Below are positions 1-8,661 of a stretch of DNA of 64,000 nt, one piece after another; positions within the stretch are counted from its first letter, which is position 1, and the number at the start of each line of letters is the position of its first letter. The notes below the pieces were generated by a model. The model was not told where the DNA came from. It was given only the letters and a program-made list of their open reading frames with translations, and did not search any database. The stretch comes from Leucobacter sp. G161. Its GTDB lineage: Bacteria > Actinomycetota > Actinomycetes > Actinomycetales > Microbacteriaceae. Where the stretch lies: the NCBI RefSeq assembly GCF_001482305.1, contig NZ_LOHP01000046.1, forward strand, positions 106,554 through 170,553, read 5' to 3'. A program made the translations under genes and the position numbers.

Positions 1-2
1 GC

Positions 3-527
3 CCCGCATCGATACGCCCGGGAGACGTCGTGCACACTCGTAGCGGGGTGGGAGTAGAAATCATCGATACGGACTTCGAGGGCCGGGTGGTTCTCGCGGA
101 CGCCATCGCGAGGTTATCCGAGGCGGCACCTCGCGCGGTCATCAGCGTCGCAACACTCACCTACCAAATCGAGGTCGCGCTTGGTCCAGAGATCGCGGGG
201 CTCTTCGCCCGCGACCACGCGCTCGGAGGGCGCCTCCTCCGTGCGGCAGACCAGTCGGCAGAAGCGCTCTGGGAGATGCCCTGGGCGACGCGCTACGCGT
301 CGCAGCTCCGCTCGACCGCGCCGGGAGCCACGCTGAGAAACCATCCGCTCAGTGACACCGGAAGGGCGATAACGGCAGCTCTTTTCCTCGGAGAATTTGC
401 CCCCGCTGACGTTCCGTTCGCGCACATCGATTGTTCGGGCCCTGCGGTGCGTGCTACCCCGGACGGGCCGCTCGCAACGGGGTACGGTGTGCGCACCCTC
501 GTGGAGCTGCTCCGCCAGTGGGACTGA
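3..527 (+). CDS. pepA: Leucyl aminopeptidase family M17, C-terminal part (5' end outside window)
   Basis: This is the catalytic C-terminal half of a cytosolic M17 zinc/manganese aminopeptidase, which removes N-terminal residues from peptides. The frame is open from base 3, so the gene begins before the window and the in-frame GTG at 30 is not its start. The visible motif IDTDFEGRVVLADA matches the family signature NTDAEGRxVLADA, whose Asp and Glu bind metal and whose Arg is catalytic. The typical blocks ATLTYQ, WEMPW and ATGYGVRTLVELL follow in the right order. It converges on the amidohydrolase of the hyu block (31 nt gap) and may or may not belong to that pathway. Confidence 0.85.
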   Translation, partial: PASIRPGDVVHTRSGVGVEIIDTDFEGRVVLADAIARLSEAAPRAVISVATLTYQIEVALGPEIAGLFARDHALGGRLLRAADQSAEALWEMPWATRYASQLRSTAPGATLRNHPLSDTGRAITAALFLGEFAPADVPFAHIDCSGPAVRATPDGPLATGYGVRTLVELLRQWD

Positions 528-558
528 TGTGGCAACCGTCGGGCACGCACTCCGCCTG

Positions 559-1749
559 TTACACGACCCGTCCCGCCTGGATGACTGCTTGGCGCGCGCC
601 CATAGCTCCCAGCACGAAGGGATCTTCAAGAGGGTTACCCGAGAGTAGGACTGCATCGCCGTAGGAACCGACCTCCATGCTCCCCAAGCGCGCGTCACCG
701 AGAACCGCTGCGTTCCCCGCCGTCATCGAGTGCAGGGCCTCAGGCACACCGAGCGCCTCCACCTGCAAGGCAACCCCGCGGAGTTGTTCGTCCTCCATAT
801 CTCCCATCAGGTCGGTGCCAAATCCGACGCGAACGCCAGCTCGTACCGCCATGTTCGCTGCCTCCTGCCCCTTCGAGAGCACCTCAGCGTTCTTCGCAAG
901 CGACACCTCGTTCAGGCCGAGTCCGGGACCCCGACGCCCCATGGCATCGTAGGTCGCGAGCGTCGGGACGAGGAAGGTGCCCCGCCGCGCCATCTCCGTA
1001 GCAGTGGCGGCGTCGATGAGGTTTCCGTGTTCGATGCAATCGACGCCGTTCTCGATGGAATGCATGACTGACTCCGACGAATACGAATGCGCAGTGACGT
1101 ACGTTCCACGGCGGTGTGCTTCGTCGGCAACCGCCTGAAGCTCCTCTGCCGAGTATTGGGGAATGCGCACCGGATCCGTGAGGGAAAACACCCCGCCCGA
1201 TGTCATCACTTTGATGGCGTGGGCGCCGGTGCGCAGCCGCTCGCGCACTGCGACCCTGAGCGCGTCGATCCCGTCAACAACCTCGCACATGTGCCCGTGT
1301 CCAAAACACACATCGACATGCTGCGAGCGCGGGTCACCGTGCCCACCGGTCTGGCTCAGTGCAGGGCCAGTGAACAGGTATCTCGGCGCGGCAAGTAGGC
1401 CTCCTTCGACGGCACGTTGCAGCCCGATGTCGCCGCCTGCGGCGTCGCGTACGGTCGTAAACCCGCGCTCAAGCGCAGCCCTCAGCCGATGAGTGGCGTT
1501 GAGCGCCGCGTAGCTCAGCTGGCCGCGCTCGTTCTCGAGCCCGTCCATGCTGAGCGCGTAGGCATGAAAGTGCGCATCGATGAGACCGGGAATCACCCAC
1601 TGGCCTCGTCCGTCGATCTCAGTTGCATCGGCGTCGGCGCGCTCCGCAATCATTCCGCCCGAAATGATGAGATCACCCGGTTCAAAGCCACGCGCTTTTC
1701 CCCGCCAGATCTGCGTATCAACGATCACCATTGACCCTTGGCCAGTCAT
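559..1749 (-). CDS. Metal-dependent amidohydrolase (imidazolonepropionase/prolidase-like)
   Basis: A 396-residue amidohydrolase-superfamily enzyme that would hydrolyse a C-N bond in a cyclic amide or peptide-like substrate. All metal ligands of a binuclear site are visible: H60 and H62 (AHFHA), the probable carbamylated lysine K180 (AIKVMTSGG), H221 (TAHSY), H241 (IEHGN) and D313 (GFGTD). The start is the ATG at 1749, preceded by AAGGGG with a 6-nt spacer. An upstream in-frame ATG would give a basic, unrelated N-terminus that runs into hyuB. It is the last gene of the hyu block, 94 nt after hyuB. The substrate is unknown; the subgroup includes Xaa-Pro dipeptidases and imidazolonepropionase-like enzymes. 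Confidence 0.85.
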   Translation of the reverse strand: MTGQGSMVIVDTQIWRGKARGFEPGDLIISGGMIAERADADATEIDGRGQWVIPGLIDAHFHAYALSMDGLENERGQLSYAALNATHRLRAALERGFTTVRDAAGGDIGLQRAVEGGLLAAPRYLFTGPALSQTGGHGDPRSQHVDVCFGHGHMCEVVDGIDALRVAVRERLRTGAHAIKVMTSGGVFSLTDPVRIPQYSAEELQAVADEAHRRGTYVTAHSYSSESVMHSIENGVDCIEHGNLIDAATATEMARRGTFLVPTLATYDAMGRRGPGLGLNEVSLAKNAEVLSKGQEAANMAVRAGVRVGFGTDLMGDMEDEQLRGVALQVEALGVPEALHSMTAGNAAVLGDARLGSMEVGSYGDAVLLSGNPLEDPFVLGAMGARQAVIQAGRVV

Positions 1750-1843
1750 GTATTTCCCCTTCGAAATGTTCATCATTTTGCACCGTCGACTGCGTACAGG
1801 AAAGGCCCGCTGCGCACTACAGCGGACCCGTCCTGTCCCCCGG

Positions 1844-3556
1844 CTAACGCGACGCTGCGCGCAGCTCCGCGGTTGCCGCTTCGTCGATACCGAGGTCATC
1901 AGTCAGCACGACCAGGTAGTCACGCGCGGCGGCTTCAGGCGAGACGAAGCCGTTTCGGAGGTCCTTCGCAATCGCGGCGAAATCGCGTTCGAGCGGATCT
2001 CCGTAACCACCGCCGCCACCGGTCGCGTTGACGAGCACTTCTCCAGCTTCGAGCAGATTGTAGCTGCCGCCCTGCCAGACCTCGCGCTCGGTTCCGGGGT
2101 TCAGGATCACCGCATTCGGTGTACCCTCGTTGCCGCCGGCAATGCTCCACGGGTTCGTTTGTGTCTTGTACACAAGCATGATGCCGGTTCCCGGGGCCGT
2201 ATAGCGGTACGAACGGCTAATGCCGACGCCCCCACGGTGTTTACCTGCCCCAGAGCTGTCCTGCCGGTACCCGTAGTGCTCAAGAAACAGCGGAGTGCGC
2301 ATCTCAAACACCTCGACCGGAGTGTTGCGACAGCCGGGCTCCGAGAGGTGCATGATGCCATCTTCGCCGTCGTGGGTTGCGGTGCCGCCAAACCCGACCG
2401 CTTCGTTACTACCGTCCTGCCACAATTCGCCGGTTCGCGGGTTCGTGCCGAGGCCAATAAACGCGCATACGTCTCCGCCCGACGCAGCAGGAATCTTGTC
2501 TGGCATCCCCTTGGCGAGCGCCTTCAAGATGACCTCGCCTGCGAGAATTCCAGTCCACAGCGTAAACGTCGGCATTGGGTGCACCGCGTGGACGACAGAG
2601 CCTTCCTCAGTGACCACACGCATCGGAGCAAAGTTCCCGGCAACAACGGGTGAATCCGGCGTCGTAATTGACTTGAAGATGAGGCACGATGCGGCCTCAG
2701 TGAGCCCGAGCGGCACGTTCACCGGGCCCTTAACGTTCTTTGCGCTTCCGGTCCAGTCGATCACCATCTCCTCGTCGGTGATCGTGACCGTGCACTGCAG
2801 CTTCACGAGCTGCCCGACGTCGACGCCGTCCTCGTCAACGTAGTCGACCGCGGTCCACGTGCCCTTTGGAAGCTTCGCGAGGGCCAGACGGGAGAGCTTC
2901 TCACCGTGCTCATTGATAGCGCGCATAGCGTCGCCGAGCGTGTCCGCACCGTACTTCGCTGCGAGCTCCTGTGTGCGCTTCACACCCGTAAAGCACGCAG
3001 AGACCTGCGACTGGATATCACCGACGGTATGACGCGGCCTCCGGCTGTTGAACTTGATGATGTTGAACACGTCTTCGTTCCGCACACCACGTCGGTACAG
3101 TTTCGAGGCGGGCAGCATGAGCCCCTCCTGCGCGAGGTCCGTCGAGTCCATCACGTACCCGGGATCCTTCTGGTTCAGATCAGTGACGTGCACGCGGCAG
3201 GTCGCGAAGCCGAGCAGCTCGTCCTCGAAGTGGATCGGAGCAAAGACCAGCGGGTCAAGCGCATGCGCACTCGACCAGTACGGGTAGTTGAGGATGAAGA
3301 CATCGCCGGGCTCCATCGCGTCTTTCCCGAGGAAATTGATGGCGTGCTTGACGCCAGCATCGTTGCCGCGGGTGAATACTGCGACACCTGGGGTGTCAGC
3401 GACGACGTCGCCGTTCGCGTCGTGGAGCCCAATGCCATAGTCATGCACCTCGTACACGACCGTGTTGTATGCCGTGCGGCAGAGATTACGAGCGATCTCC
3501 TCAGCGGCTGCAAGCAGACCGTGTCGAATAATCTCGGTGGTGATTGCGTCTACCAT
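1844..3556 (-). CDS. hyuB: Hydantoinase B/oxoprolinase family protein (first pair)
   Basis: A 570-residue subunit of an ATP-dependent cyclic amide hydrolase or carboxylase of the N-methylhydantoinase / 5-oxoprolinase / acetophenone carboxylase superfamily. Recognisable blocks are the N-terminal ITTEIIRHGLLAAAEEIA, the NYPYWSSAHALD region, the DWTGSAKNVKGPVNVP motif (family form D.TGS....GP.N) and the Gly-rich C-terminal ATGGGGGYGDPLERD. The start is the ATG at 3556, one base after the hyuA stop, with AAGGG inside the end of hyuA, so translation is coupled. It pairs with the HyuA encoded just upstream. The similarity alone does not identify the substrate. Confidence 0.9.
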   Translation of the reverse strand: MVDAITTEIIRHGLLAAAEEIARNLCRTAYNTVVYEVHDYGIGLHDANGDVVADTPGVAVFTRGNDAGVKHAINFLGKDAMEPGDVFILNYPYWSSAHALDPLVFAPIHFEDELLGFATCRVHVTDLNQKDPGYVMDSTDLAQEGLMLPASKLYRRGVRNEDVFNIIKFNSRRPRHTVGDIQSQVSACFTGVKRTQELAAKYGADTLGDAMRAINEHGEKLSRLALAKLPKGTWTAVDYVDEDGVDVGQLVKLQCTVTITDEEMVIDWTGSAKNVKGPVNVPLGLTEAASCLIFKSITTPDSPVVAGNFAPMRVVTEEGSVVHAVHPMPTFTLWTGILAGEVILKALAKGMPDKIPAASGGDVCAFIGLGTNPRTGELWQDGSNEAVGFGGTATHDGEDGIMHLSEPGCRNTPVEVFEMRTPLFLEHYGYRQDSSGAGKHRGGVGISRSYRYTAPGTGIMLVYKTQTNPWSIAGGNEGTPNAVILNPGTEREVWQGGSYNLLEAGEVLVNATGGGGGYGDPLERDFAAIAKDLRNGFVSPEAAARDYLVVLTDDLGIDEAATAELRAASR

Positions 3557-3557
3557 T

Positions 3558-5606
3558 TCAGGCACCCTTCTGCGCGTGGTGAATAGCGATAGTGAGTTCG
3601 CCGTAGGCGCCGACCTCAAGCCGGTCACCCTCGTGCAACACTGTCGTCGCTGTATGTTCGGTGACCACAGCGGGGCCATCCAGCACATCGCCGGCAAGCA
3701 GTGACTCGCGAGCCACGAGCGCGTAGTCGACGGTGATATCTCCCGGGAGCACGACCTGACGAATGCCTCGTTCGAAACTCTCACCCGGTGCGCGCCGTGC
3801 TGCACGAGGCAAATCTGGCTTATCGACGACGCCAACGGCCATCAGCCGCAGTGTCGTGAGCTCGATCGGATCGTCCATGACATGGCCGTACTGCCGCTCG
3901 TGCAGGTCGTTGAACTGGGCTGAGATCTCGGTGCGCGGATCACTGCTGTCTGCCGGCAGCTCGACCGACACGGAGTGCTCTTGTCCGAGGTAACGCACAT
4001 TGACGGATCGGTGGAAGCGGCGTGCCTCAGGTCCGAAACCTTCTGAGCCGAGCAGCTCGGCCGCTTCACGCTCCATATCCGCGAAAAAGGCGTCAGCACG
4101 CGCCGGGTCGAGTTCGTCGAGCAGTTCGACGCAGGTACGCGAGAGGTCGTGCTGCACGTCAGCCATAAGCATGCCGAGCGCCGAAAAGGCGCCCTGGCCG
4201 GGTGGCACAATCACCTCTGGAATGCCGAGTTCACGTGCGACATCAACGGCGACCAGTCCACCACCGCCGCCAAACGAGAGCAGCGAGAAGTCCTTCGGAT
4301 CGTGCCCGAGTTCGATCGAGATCGCACGCACGGCACCCATGATTTTGGTGTTCGAGATACGGACCATGCCGCGGGCCAACTCGGTCTCGGTAATCCCCAT
4401 CTCTGCCGCAATTGCGCGCAGCGATGCCAGCGCCCTCTCGCGGTCGAGGGTGAGTTCACCACCGAGCGGTGTGTCAGTGCCGAGGTATCCAATGGCGAGG
4501 GCTGCATCGGTGAACGTCGGCTCGGTCCCGCCGCGACCGTACGCCGCCGGACCGGGCACCGCTCCTGCACTCTTCGGCCCCACCTGCAAGCCGCCAGCGT
4601 CATCGAGGTAGCCGAGCGAACCGCCCCCGGCTCCGATCGTGTGGATGTAGAGCGACGGAGTGTTAATGGGGAGGCCCTCAAACTCAGCGCCGTGGTACAG
4701 CACCGGGCTCCCGTCGAGCACGAGTGACGCGTCCAGGCTCGTGCCACCCATGTCGATCGTGATGAGGTTCGGTCGGTCAATGAGCTTCGAGAAGCCGGCC
4801 GCTCCGACCACGCCTCCAGCCGGGCCGGAAAGGATGAGGTTCACAGGCTGCTCGCGGGCCGTCGATGCGGTCATCGCACCGCCACCAGAGCGGGACATCA
4901 GGAATCGGCCGTCAAAACCACGCTCTGCGAGCTCGCCCTCGAGCGTACGCAGGTAGTTGTGCATGATCGGCTTGATGTACGCATCAAGCACGGCAGTGCT
5001 CGTGCGCTCGCATTCGCGGTATTCACGGGAGAGCTCGTGCGAGATGGTCACCTGCACCTCGGGCGCCTCCTCGCGGAGGATCTCACGCATCCGTTGCTCG
5101 TGCTGCGGCGCGACGTAGGAGTGCAGGAAGGTCACAGCAACCGCGTCGTACCCGCGCCTCGCGATCTCACGGGCAAGCTCGCGCGCCTCCGCTTCATCGA
5201 GCGGCACCGCAACCGAGCCGTCAAACAGACTCCGCTCGGTGACCTCGAACGTGTCGAAACGCTCGAGCAGCGCCGCCGGCTTGCGGTAGGCGATGTCGTA
5301 CATCGGTACACGGTCGGTGCGGCCCAGCAGGTACACGTCGCGGAAACCGCGAGTGGCAATCGTCGCGATCCGGGCACCGGTGCGGGTGAGCAGCGCGTTC
5401 AGGCCGAGCGTGCTGCCGTGATTGAACATTTCGACGCCCGCGCGGTCTGCTTCGGCCTTGCTGAACGCTGCGAGCACGCCCTCTGCGGGCGCATTCGGGG
5501 TCGTCGGCACCTTCTCAAATCGCAGTTCACCGGTCTCGGGGACGAGCTTCACGACATCGGTGAACGTTCCCCCCACATCGATGGCTACGCGGACACGTTC
5601 GTTCAT
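3558..5606 (-). CDS. hyuA: Hydantoinase/oxoprolinase subunit A (first pair)
   Basis: A 682-residue ATP-binding subunit with the ASKHA-type fold of HyuA, 5-oxoprolinase and acetone/acetophenone carboxylase proteins. The two phosphate-binding signatures are intact: DVGGTFTD at residues 10-17 and DMGGTS at 285-290, with LSGPAGGV just before the second. HyuA activates the cyclic amide carbonyl by ATP-dependent phosphorylation, and HyuB completes the reaction. The ATG at 5606 follows AAAAGGAG at good distance. It lies 42 nt after the ABM gene and is coupled to hyuB. Confidence 0.92.
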   Translation of the reverse strand: MNERVRVAIDVGGTFTDVVKLVPETGELRFEKVPTTPNAPAEGVLAAFSKAEADRAGVEMFNHGSTLGLNALLTRTGARIATIATRGFRDVYLLGRTDRVPMYDIAYRKPAALLERFDTFEVTERSLFDGSVAVPLDEAEARELAREIARRGYDAVAVTFLHSYVAPQHEQRMREILREEAPEVQVTISHELSREYRECERTSTAVLDAYIKPIMHNYLRTLEGELAERGFDGRFLMSRSGGGAMTASTAREQPVNLILSGPAGGVVGAAGFSKLIDRPNLITIDMGGTSLDASLVLDGSPVLYHGAEFEGLPINTPSLYIHTIGAGGGSLGYLDDAGGLQVGPKSAGAVPGPAAYGRGGTEPTFTDAALAIGYLGTDTPLGGELTLDRERALASLRAIAAEMGITETELARGMVRISNTKIMGAVRAISIELGHDPKDFSLLSFGGGGGLVAVDVARELGIPEVIVPPGQGAFSALGMLMADVQHDLSRTCVELLDELDPARADAFFADMEREAAELLGSEGFGPEARRFHRSVNVRYLGQEHSVSVELPADSSDPRTEISAQFNDLHERQYGHVMDDPIELTTLRLMAVGVVDKPDLPRAARRAPGESFERGIRQVVLPGDITVDYALVARESLLAGDVLDGPAVVTEHTATTVLHEGDRLEVGAYGELTIAIHHAQKGA

Positions 5607-5648
5607 TCGGTTTCTCCTTTTGGATCTGCCGACATCTAGATGACGGTG

Positions 5649-5966
5649 CTACGACGCGCGTTCGACACGGTGGTCGACGCGGAACAGTCGTCCCACACCG
5701 ACTTCAGCACCCTCGAGCAGTTCTTGCAGTTCGGGCGCGGTGCGCAAGCGCTGGGGATGGTCGAGCCACTCCTGATACCCAGCCTCATCAGGCCATTCGG
5801 CGCTCACAATGATCTCGCCCGACCCATCTGCGGCGAGCGCGATGTCCGATGAAAGCTGTCGGGTGAGGTCGAGGGACTCTTGGAGAATCAACTCGCGCCG
5901 GTAGAGCTCGAGGATACGCTCGGCCTTCTCCGGTGTGGTGCGCAGGGTAAGAACTGAACGGATCAT
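5649..5966 (-). CDS. ABM-type small dimeric alpha-beta barrel protein
   Basis: A 105-residue protein with the antibiotic-biosynthesis-monooxygenase pattern: an N-terminal strand (IRSVLTLRT), a long helix (KAERILELYRRELI), a central strand (GEIIVSAEWPD) and the helix YQEWLDHPQR. Members are monooxygenases, isomerases or heme-degrading enzymes, or have no known reaction. The ATG at 5966 is chosen because GAGGAGGAG lies 7 nt upstream and the barrel begins there; an earlier in-frame start would add a low-complexity tail. It sits between pucR and hyuA in the same direction and may act on a pathway intermediate. No heme or flavin motif is visible. Confidence 0.65.
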   Translation of the reverse strand: MIRSVLTLRTTPEKAERILELYRRELILQESLDLTRQLSSDIALAADGSGEIIVSAEWPDEAGYQEWLDHPQRLRTAPELQELLEGAEVGVGRLFRVDHRVERAS

Positions 5967-6069
5967 GCGGGTGCTCCTCCTCGAGACAACGTGCGGAAAT
6001 GTTCCAGCAACAGCGAGAGTACTTCCGGGGGCGCCCACACCCTTGGGCATACTGCACAGCCCGAGCGCT

Positions 6070-6083
6070 AACTCGTGTGAGTT
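6070..6083. promoter_or_regulatory. Possible operator in the gap between pucR and the ABM-hyuAB genes
   Basis: An interrupted palindrome AACTC-GTGT-GAGTT lies in the 137-nt gap between the pucR stop and the ABM start, the largest gap inside the lower hyu block. Symmetry and position suggest a regulator site, perhaps for PucR. No good -35/-10 pair was found next to it, so the call is tentative. Confidence 0.25.
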
Positions 6084-6103
6084 TCGCAAGGAGGGTCGGG
6101 AAA

Positions 6104-7594
6104 TCAGCCGTTTCGGAGCACGCTGGCGAGCAGCATGTGCACGGACAGCACCTCAGTGGGATCAGCGAGGGGGACGCCGAGCTCGTCTGCTCGCCGGAGC
6201 CTCGTCTGCAGCGTGTTCCGGTGCACCCCGAGCATCTCGGCCGCGCGCGAGACTGATCCGCGTGCCGACAGGAACGGCACGGCGGCCGCAATAATCTCGC
6301 CCGAGGCCGCATCTCCCATGAGGTCTGGGAAAATCCGCGCCGCCAGCTTGTCCGCGAGTTCCGCCGGGACAAGCCGGTCGAGTAGGCGCGACGGTATCTC
6401 TGCGAACTCGATGACGTTGGTTTCTCGCGCCCTCTCAGGCCAAGCCATTCGCGCGGCAAGCCACGCTTCACGCACACTCTCGAGTAGTTCCGTCGGGCTG
6501 CTCCGCTGCTCAGCGACGCCCACGCCAGCCCCCAGCGGACCGACTTCCCCGAACCCTGCGCGAACATCGTTGACGATGGTATCTCGTGCCACTCTTCCCG
6601 CCGTCGGCACGAATGCAAGCCAGCCATCGGCGATGGCCGTCAGGGGCACCTCGGGATAGAAGCGCTGCCAGATGTGGTGCACGACAGCACCAACGCTCGC
6701 TGGCTCGGCAGCGAGGATGCACACGGTGCGGTATCGCTCTCCCAGCGTGTGCGCTCCACGCAGCGCCGCTTCCCGACTCGGCGCATCGAGCAAACCGAGT
6801 TCTGCCGACCCGATCAGAGATGCAATCGACATCGCTGGCAACGAGTCAAGGATCGAATTCAGTCGCGACTCGAACAGCAGCGAACGGAAAATTGGCACCG
6901 CGGCACGCAACGCCTGCTCGGCGTACTCTCGGGTACGACGCCCCGTCCCGATGAGGACGAGCTCAGCAGATGTCACGCCCTGAGGTATCTCGACGACAAT
7001 AGGGTCGCCGTCGCCCCCGTCTCCGGTGAACACGTCGGAGCTGGGTGCTGACTCTGCGAAGTCGAGCGTGACAGTTCCTGACACACGAATTTGCACTCGG
7101 GCGCCGCCGAACTCCCGCGAAATCTGCGCCGCGAGCGCTGTCGGCGTCGCGGCCTGCGTGATCTCATCGACAAACGCCTGCACCCGCGCCATGACGCCGG
7201 CACGCGCGATACCGAGCTGAATGGCAAGGGCAATACTCAGTTGCGTCACATCTCGGGTTGTCGTGAGCAGGGCCACGTTGAGTCGACGAGCCAGTTCCAC
7301 GGTCGCCTCAGTTACAGCCTGTTCTGGCGCAAGCACCGCGCAGGCTCTCCGCTCCCAGGCGTACCGCAGTGCGGCGGAAACCATCCAGCCACCAGCGGAG
7401 ACGTGATTGCTGAGCAGGACGATCGTGTCTGGAGCAACTTCGGTAATTTCTTCGATGTCACTAATCAGCGCTAGATCTTGCACGAGCGTCGGCTCTGAGG
7501 GCTGAAAGCGAGCGGTGAGGTCTTGAGCGAGTTTCGACTCGGTCAAATCCTGTAGCTCGACGGCATAGCTTCCACGGGCAGTCGACCCAATCAT
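6104..7594 (-). CDS. PucR family transcriptional regulator
   Basis: A 496-residue cytosolic regulator. The N-terminal part (about 20-140) resembles the PucR ligand-sensing domain (LVQDLALISDIEEITEVAPDTIVLL). The C-terminal 60 residues carry the PucR/CdaR-type helix-turn-helix, with GSVSRAAEMLGVHRNTLQTR typical of the recognition region. The family controls purine, allantoin and other N-heterocycle or amino-acid catabolism genes. Its ATG overlaps the DUF917 stop by four bases (ATGA), so it is co-translated with the genes it probably regulates. Confidence 0.85.
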   Translation of the reverse strand: MIGSTARGSYAVELQDLTESKLAQDLTARFQPSEPTLVQDLALISDIEEITEVAPDTIVLLSNHVSAGGWMVSAALRYAWERRACAVLAPEQAVTEATVELARRLNVALLTTTRDVTQLSIALAIQLGIARAGVMARVQAFVDEITQAATPTALAAQISREFGGARVQIRVSGTVTLDFAESAPSSDVFTGDGGDGDPIVVEIPQGVTSAELVLIGTGRRTREYAEQALRAAVPIFRSLLFESRLNSILDSLPAMSIASLIGSAELGLLDAPSREAALRGAHTLGERYRTVCILAAEPASVGAVVHHIWQRFYPEVPLTAIADGWLAFVPTAGRVARDTIVNDVRAGFGEVGPLGAGVGVAEQRSSPTELLESVREAWLAARMAWPERARETNVIEFAEIPSRLLDRLVPAELADKLAARIFPDLMGDAASGEIIAAAVPFLSARGSVSRAAEMLGVHRNTLQTRLRRADELGVPLADPTEVLSVHMLLASVLRNG

Positions 7595-8661
7595 TGTTGC
7601 ACTCCCAGCGCGCTAAAGGCTCCCGGTCCCGCGAGCCGCAACCCAGCTTCCGTGTACCAGGCTGCGTCAGCTGACATGACGAGAATATCGATTGTGTTCC
7701 CCACCCAGAGGTCCTCCAACGTCGCGGGGTTACCGTCGTGTGCATCGAGGATAGTAATGATGTCGGGCACGGCGGCACGGACGACACCGTCGACCATGAG
7801 CAGCAGCACTTCATCTTGAATCTCAAGTTGCACGATGCGGCCGTTGGGCTCCCCGATGAGGGTGACGCTCGATGGCCGCGCCGTCTGGCCGGGTTGTGTT
7901 GCGCTGGCAAGCCAGCCGACGTTACTCACTCTGGCCCTGATGCGCAGTTTCAGGCCTCCCATGCGTTCGAGGCCCTCGTACTTTTCGCGGATCGAGGTGT
8001 CAGCGGCGAGAATCTCGCCGATCCGCAACAGCCGTGTTGTGCTTCCCTGGACACCGGTTGCTGCGAGCACCGCAGCGGTCATCGGATAACTTACGGTCGC
8101 AGCCCAGCCACCGTACACACCTGCGAGTGCGCGCAGCAAACGGTCGACGCGTACGGGGTCTTGCACCTGCACCATCGCGGATTCGCCGGTGGCGCCCGTC
8201 GCTGCAACTGGGCCGGCCGGGAGCCCTGCGACGGCAAACACGCTCTGACTCACGAGGGGAAACACGCGCCCCATCGGATCCGCGTCAACCAGGGGAACTC
8301 CGGCTTGAAGGGCGACCAATGGAGCCACCATGCCATTCAACCCGCCCGCGGCAAGGGGCATGACGCCAACGACGGGCTGCTCAAGTTCCTGCTCTATCAA
8401 CGCGATACACCGCAAGAATTCGTCTCCCACAGGGCGCAATTCAGCGGGAGGTAGCCCGTTGCTGACAAACCCGACAGCGACGACGAGCCCCTCGGGTTCG
8501 AGTTCCCCAGGGTCGCACAGCACCGGCCGGTCATCAGTTTCCCGGAACAACGCGAGGACTTTGTCCGCTTGTTCCCCGGCCCAGTCGGGGTCGATCATGC
8601 AGGCAGCAAACACCGATCCTGTGTACAGGTGGCGGATATGTGCCTCGTTCAGCCGGATCAT
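7591..8661 (-). CDS. DUF917 (S-methyl-thiohydantoin desulfurase-like) protein
   Basis: A 356-residue protein matching DUF917, whose Pfam domains are now named after S-methyl thiohydantoin desulfurase. Typical blocks are the N-terminal RPVLCDPGELEPEGLVVAVG, the central GVMPLAAGGLNG, VPLVDADPMGRVFP, and the C-terminal beta domain with LLMVDGVVRAAVPDIITILD. The ATG at 8661 overlaps the stop of the HyuA-like gene (ATGA); an upstream in-frame start would read through that gene. In other bacteria DUF917 is found beside or fused to HyuA-type proteins, and here it is coupled to a degenerate one. The reaction is not established for this member. Confidence 0.8.
   Translation of the reverse strand: MIRLNEAHIRHLYTGSVFAACMIDPDWAGEQADKVLALFRETDDRPVLCDPGELEPEGLVVAVGFVSNGLPPAELRPVGDEFLRCIALIEQELEQPVVGVMPLAAGGLNGMVAPLVALQAGVPLVDADPMGRVFPLVSQSVFAVAGLPAGPVAATGATGESAMVQVQDPVRVDRLLRALAGVYGGWAATVSYPMTAAVLAATGVQGSTTRLLRIGEILAADTSIREKYEGLERMGGLKLRIRARVSNVGWLASATQPGQTARPSSVTLIGEPNGRIVQLEIQDEVLLLMVDGVVRAAVPDIITILDAHDGNPATLEDLWVGNTIDILVMSADAAWYTEAGLRLAGPGAFSALGVQQ

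Noticed and set aside
30..527. GTG at base 30 as the start of a short complete protein
   Set aside because: The frame is open to base 3 and upstream residues continue the M17 peptidase pattern, so the gene is cut by the window edge.
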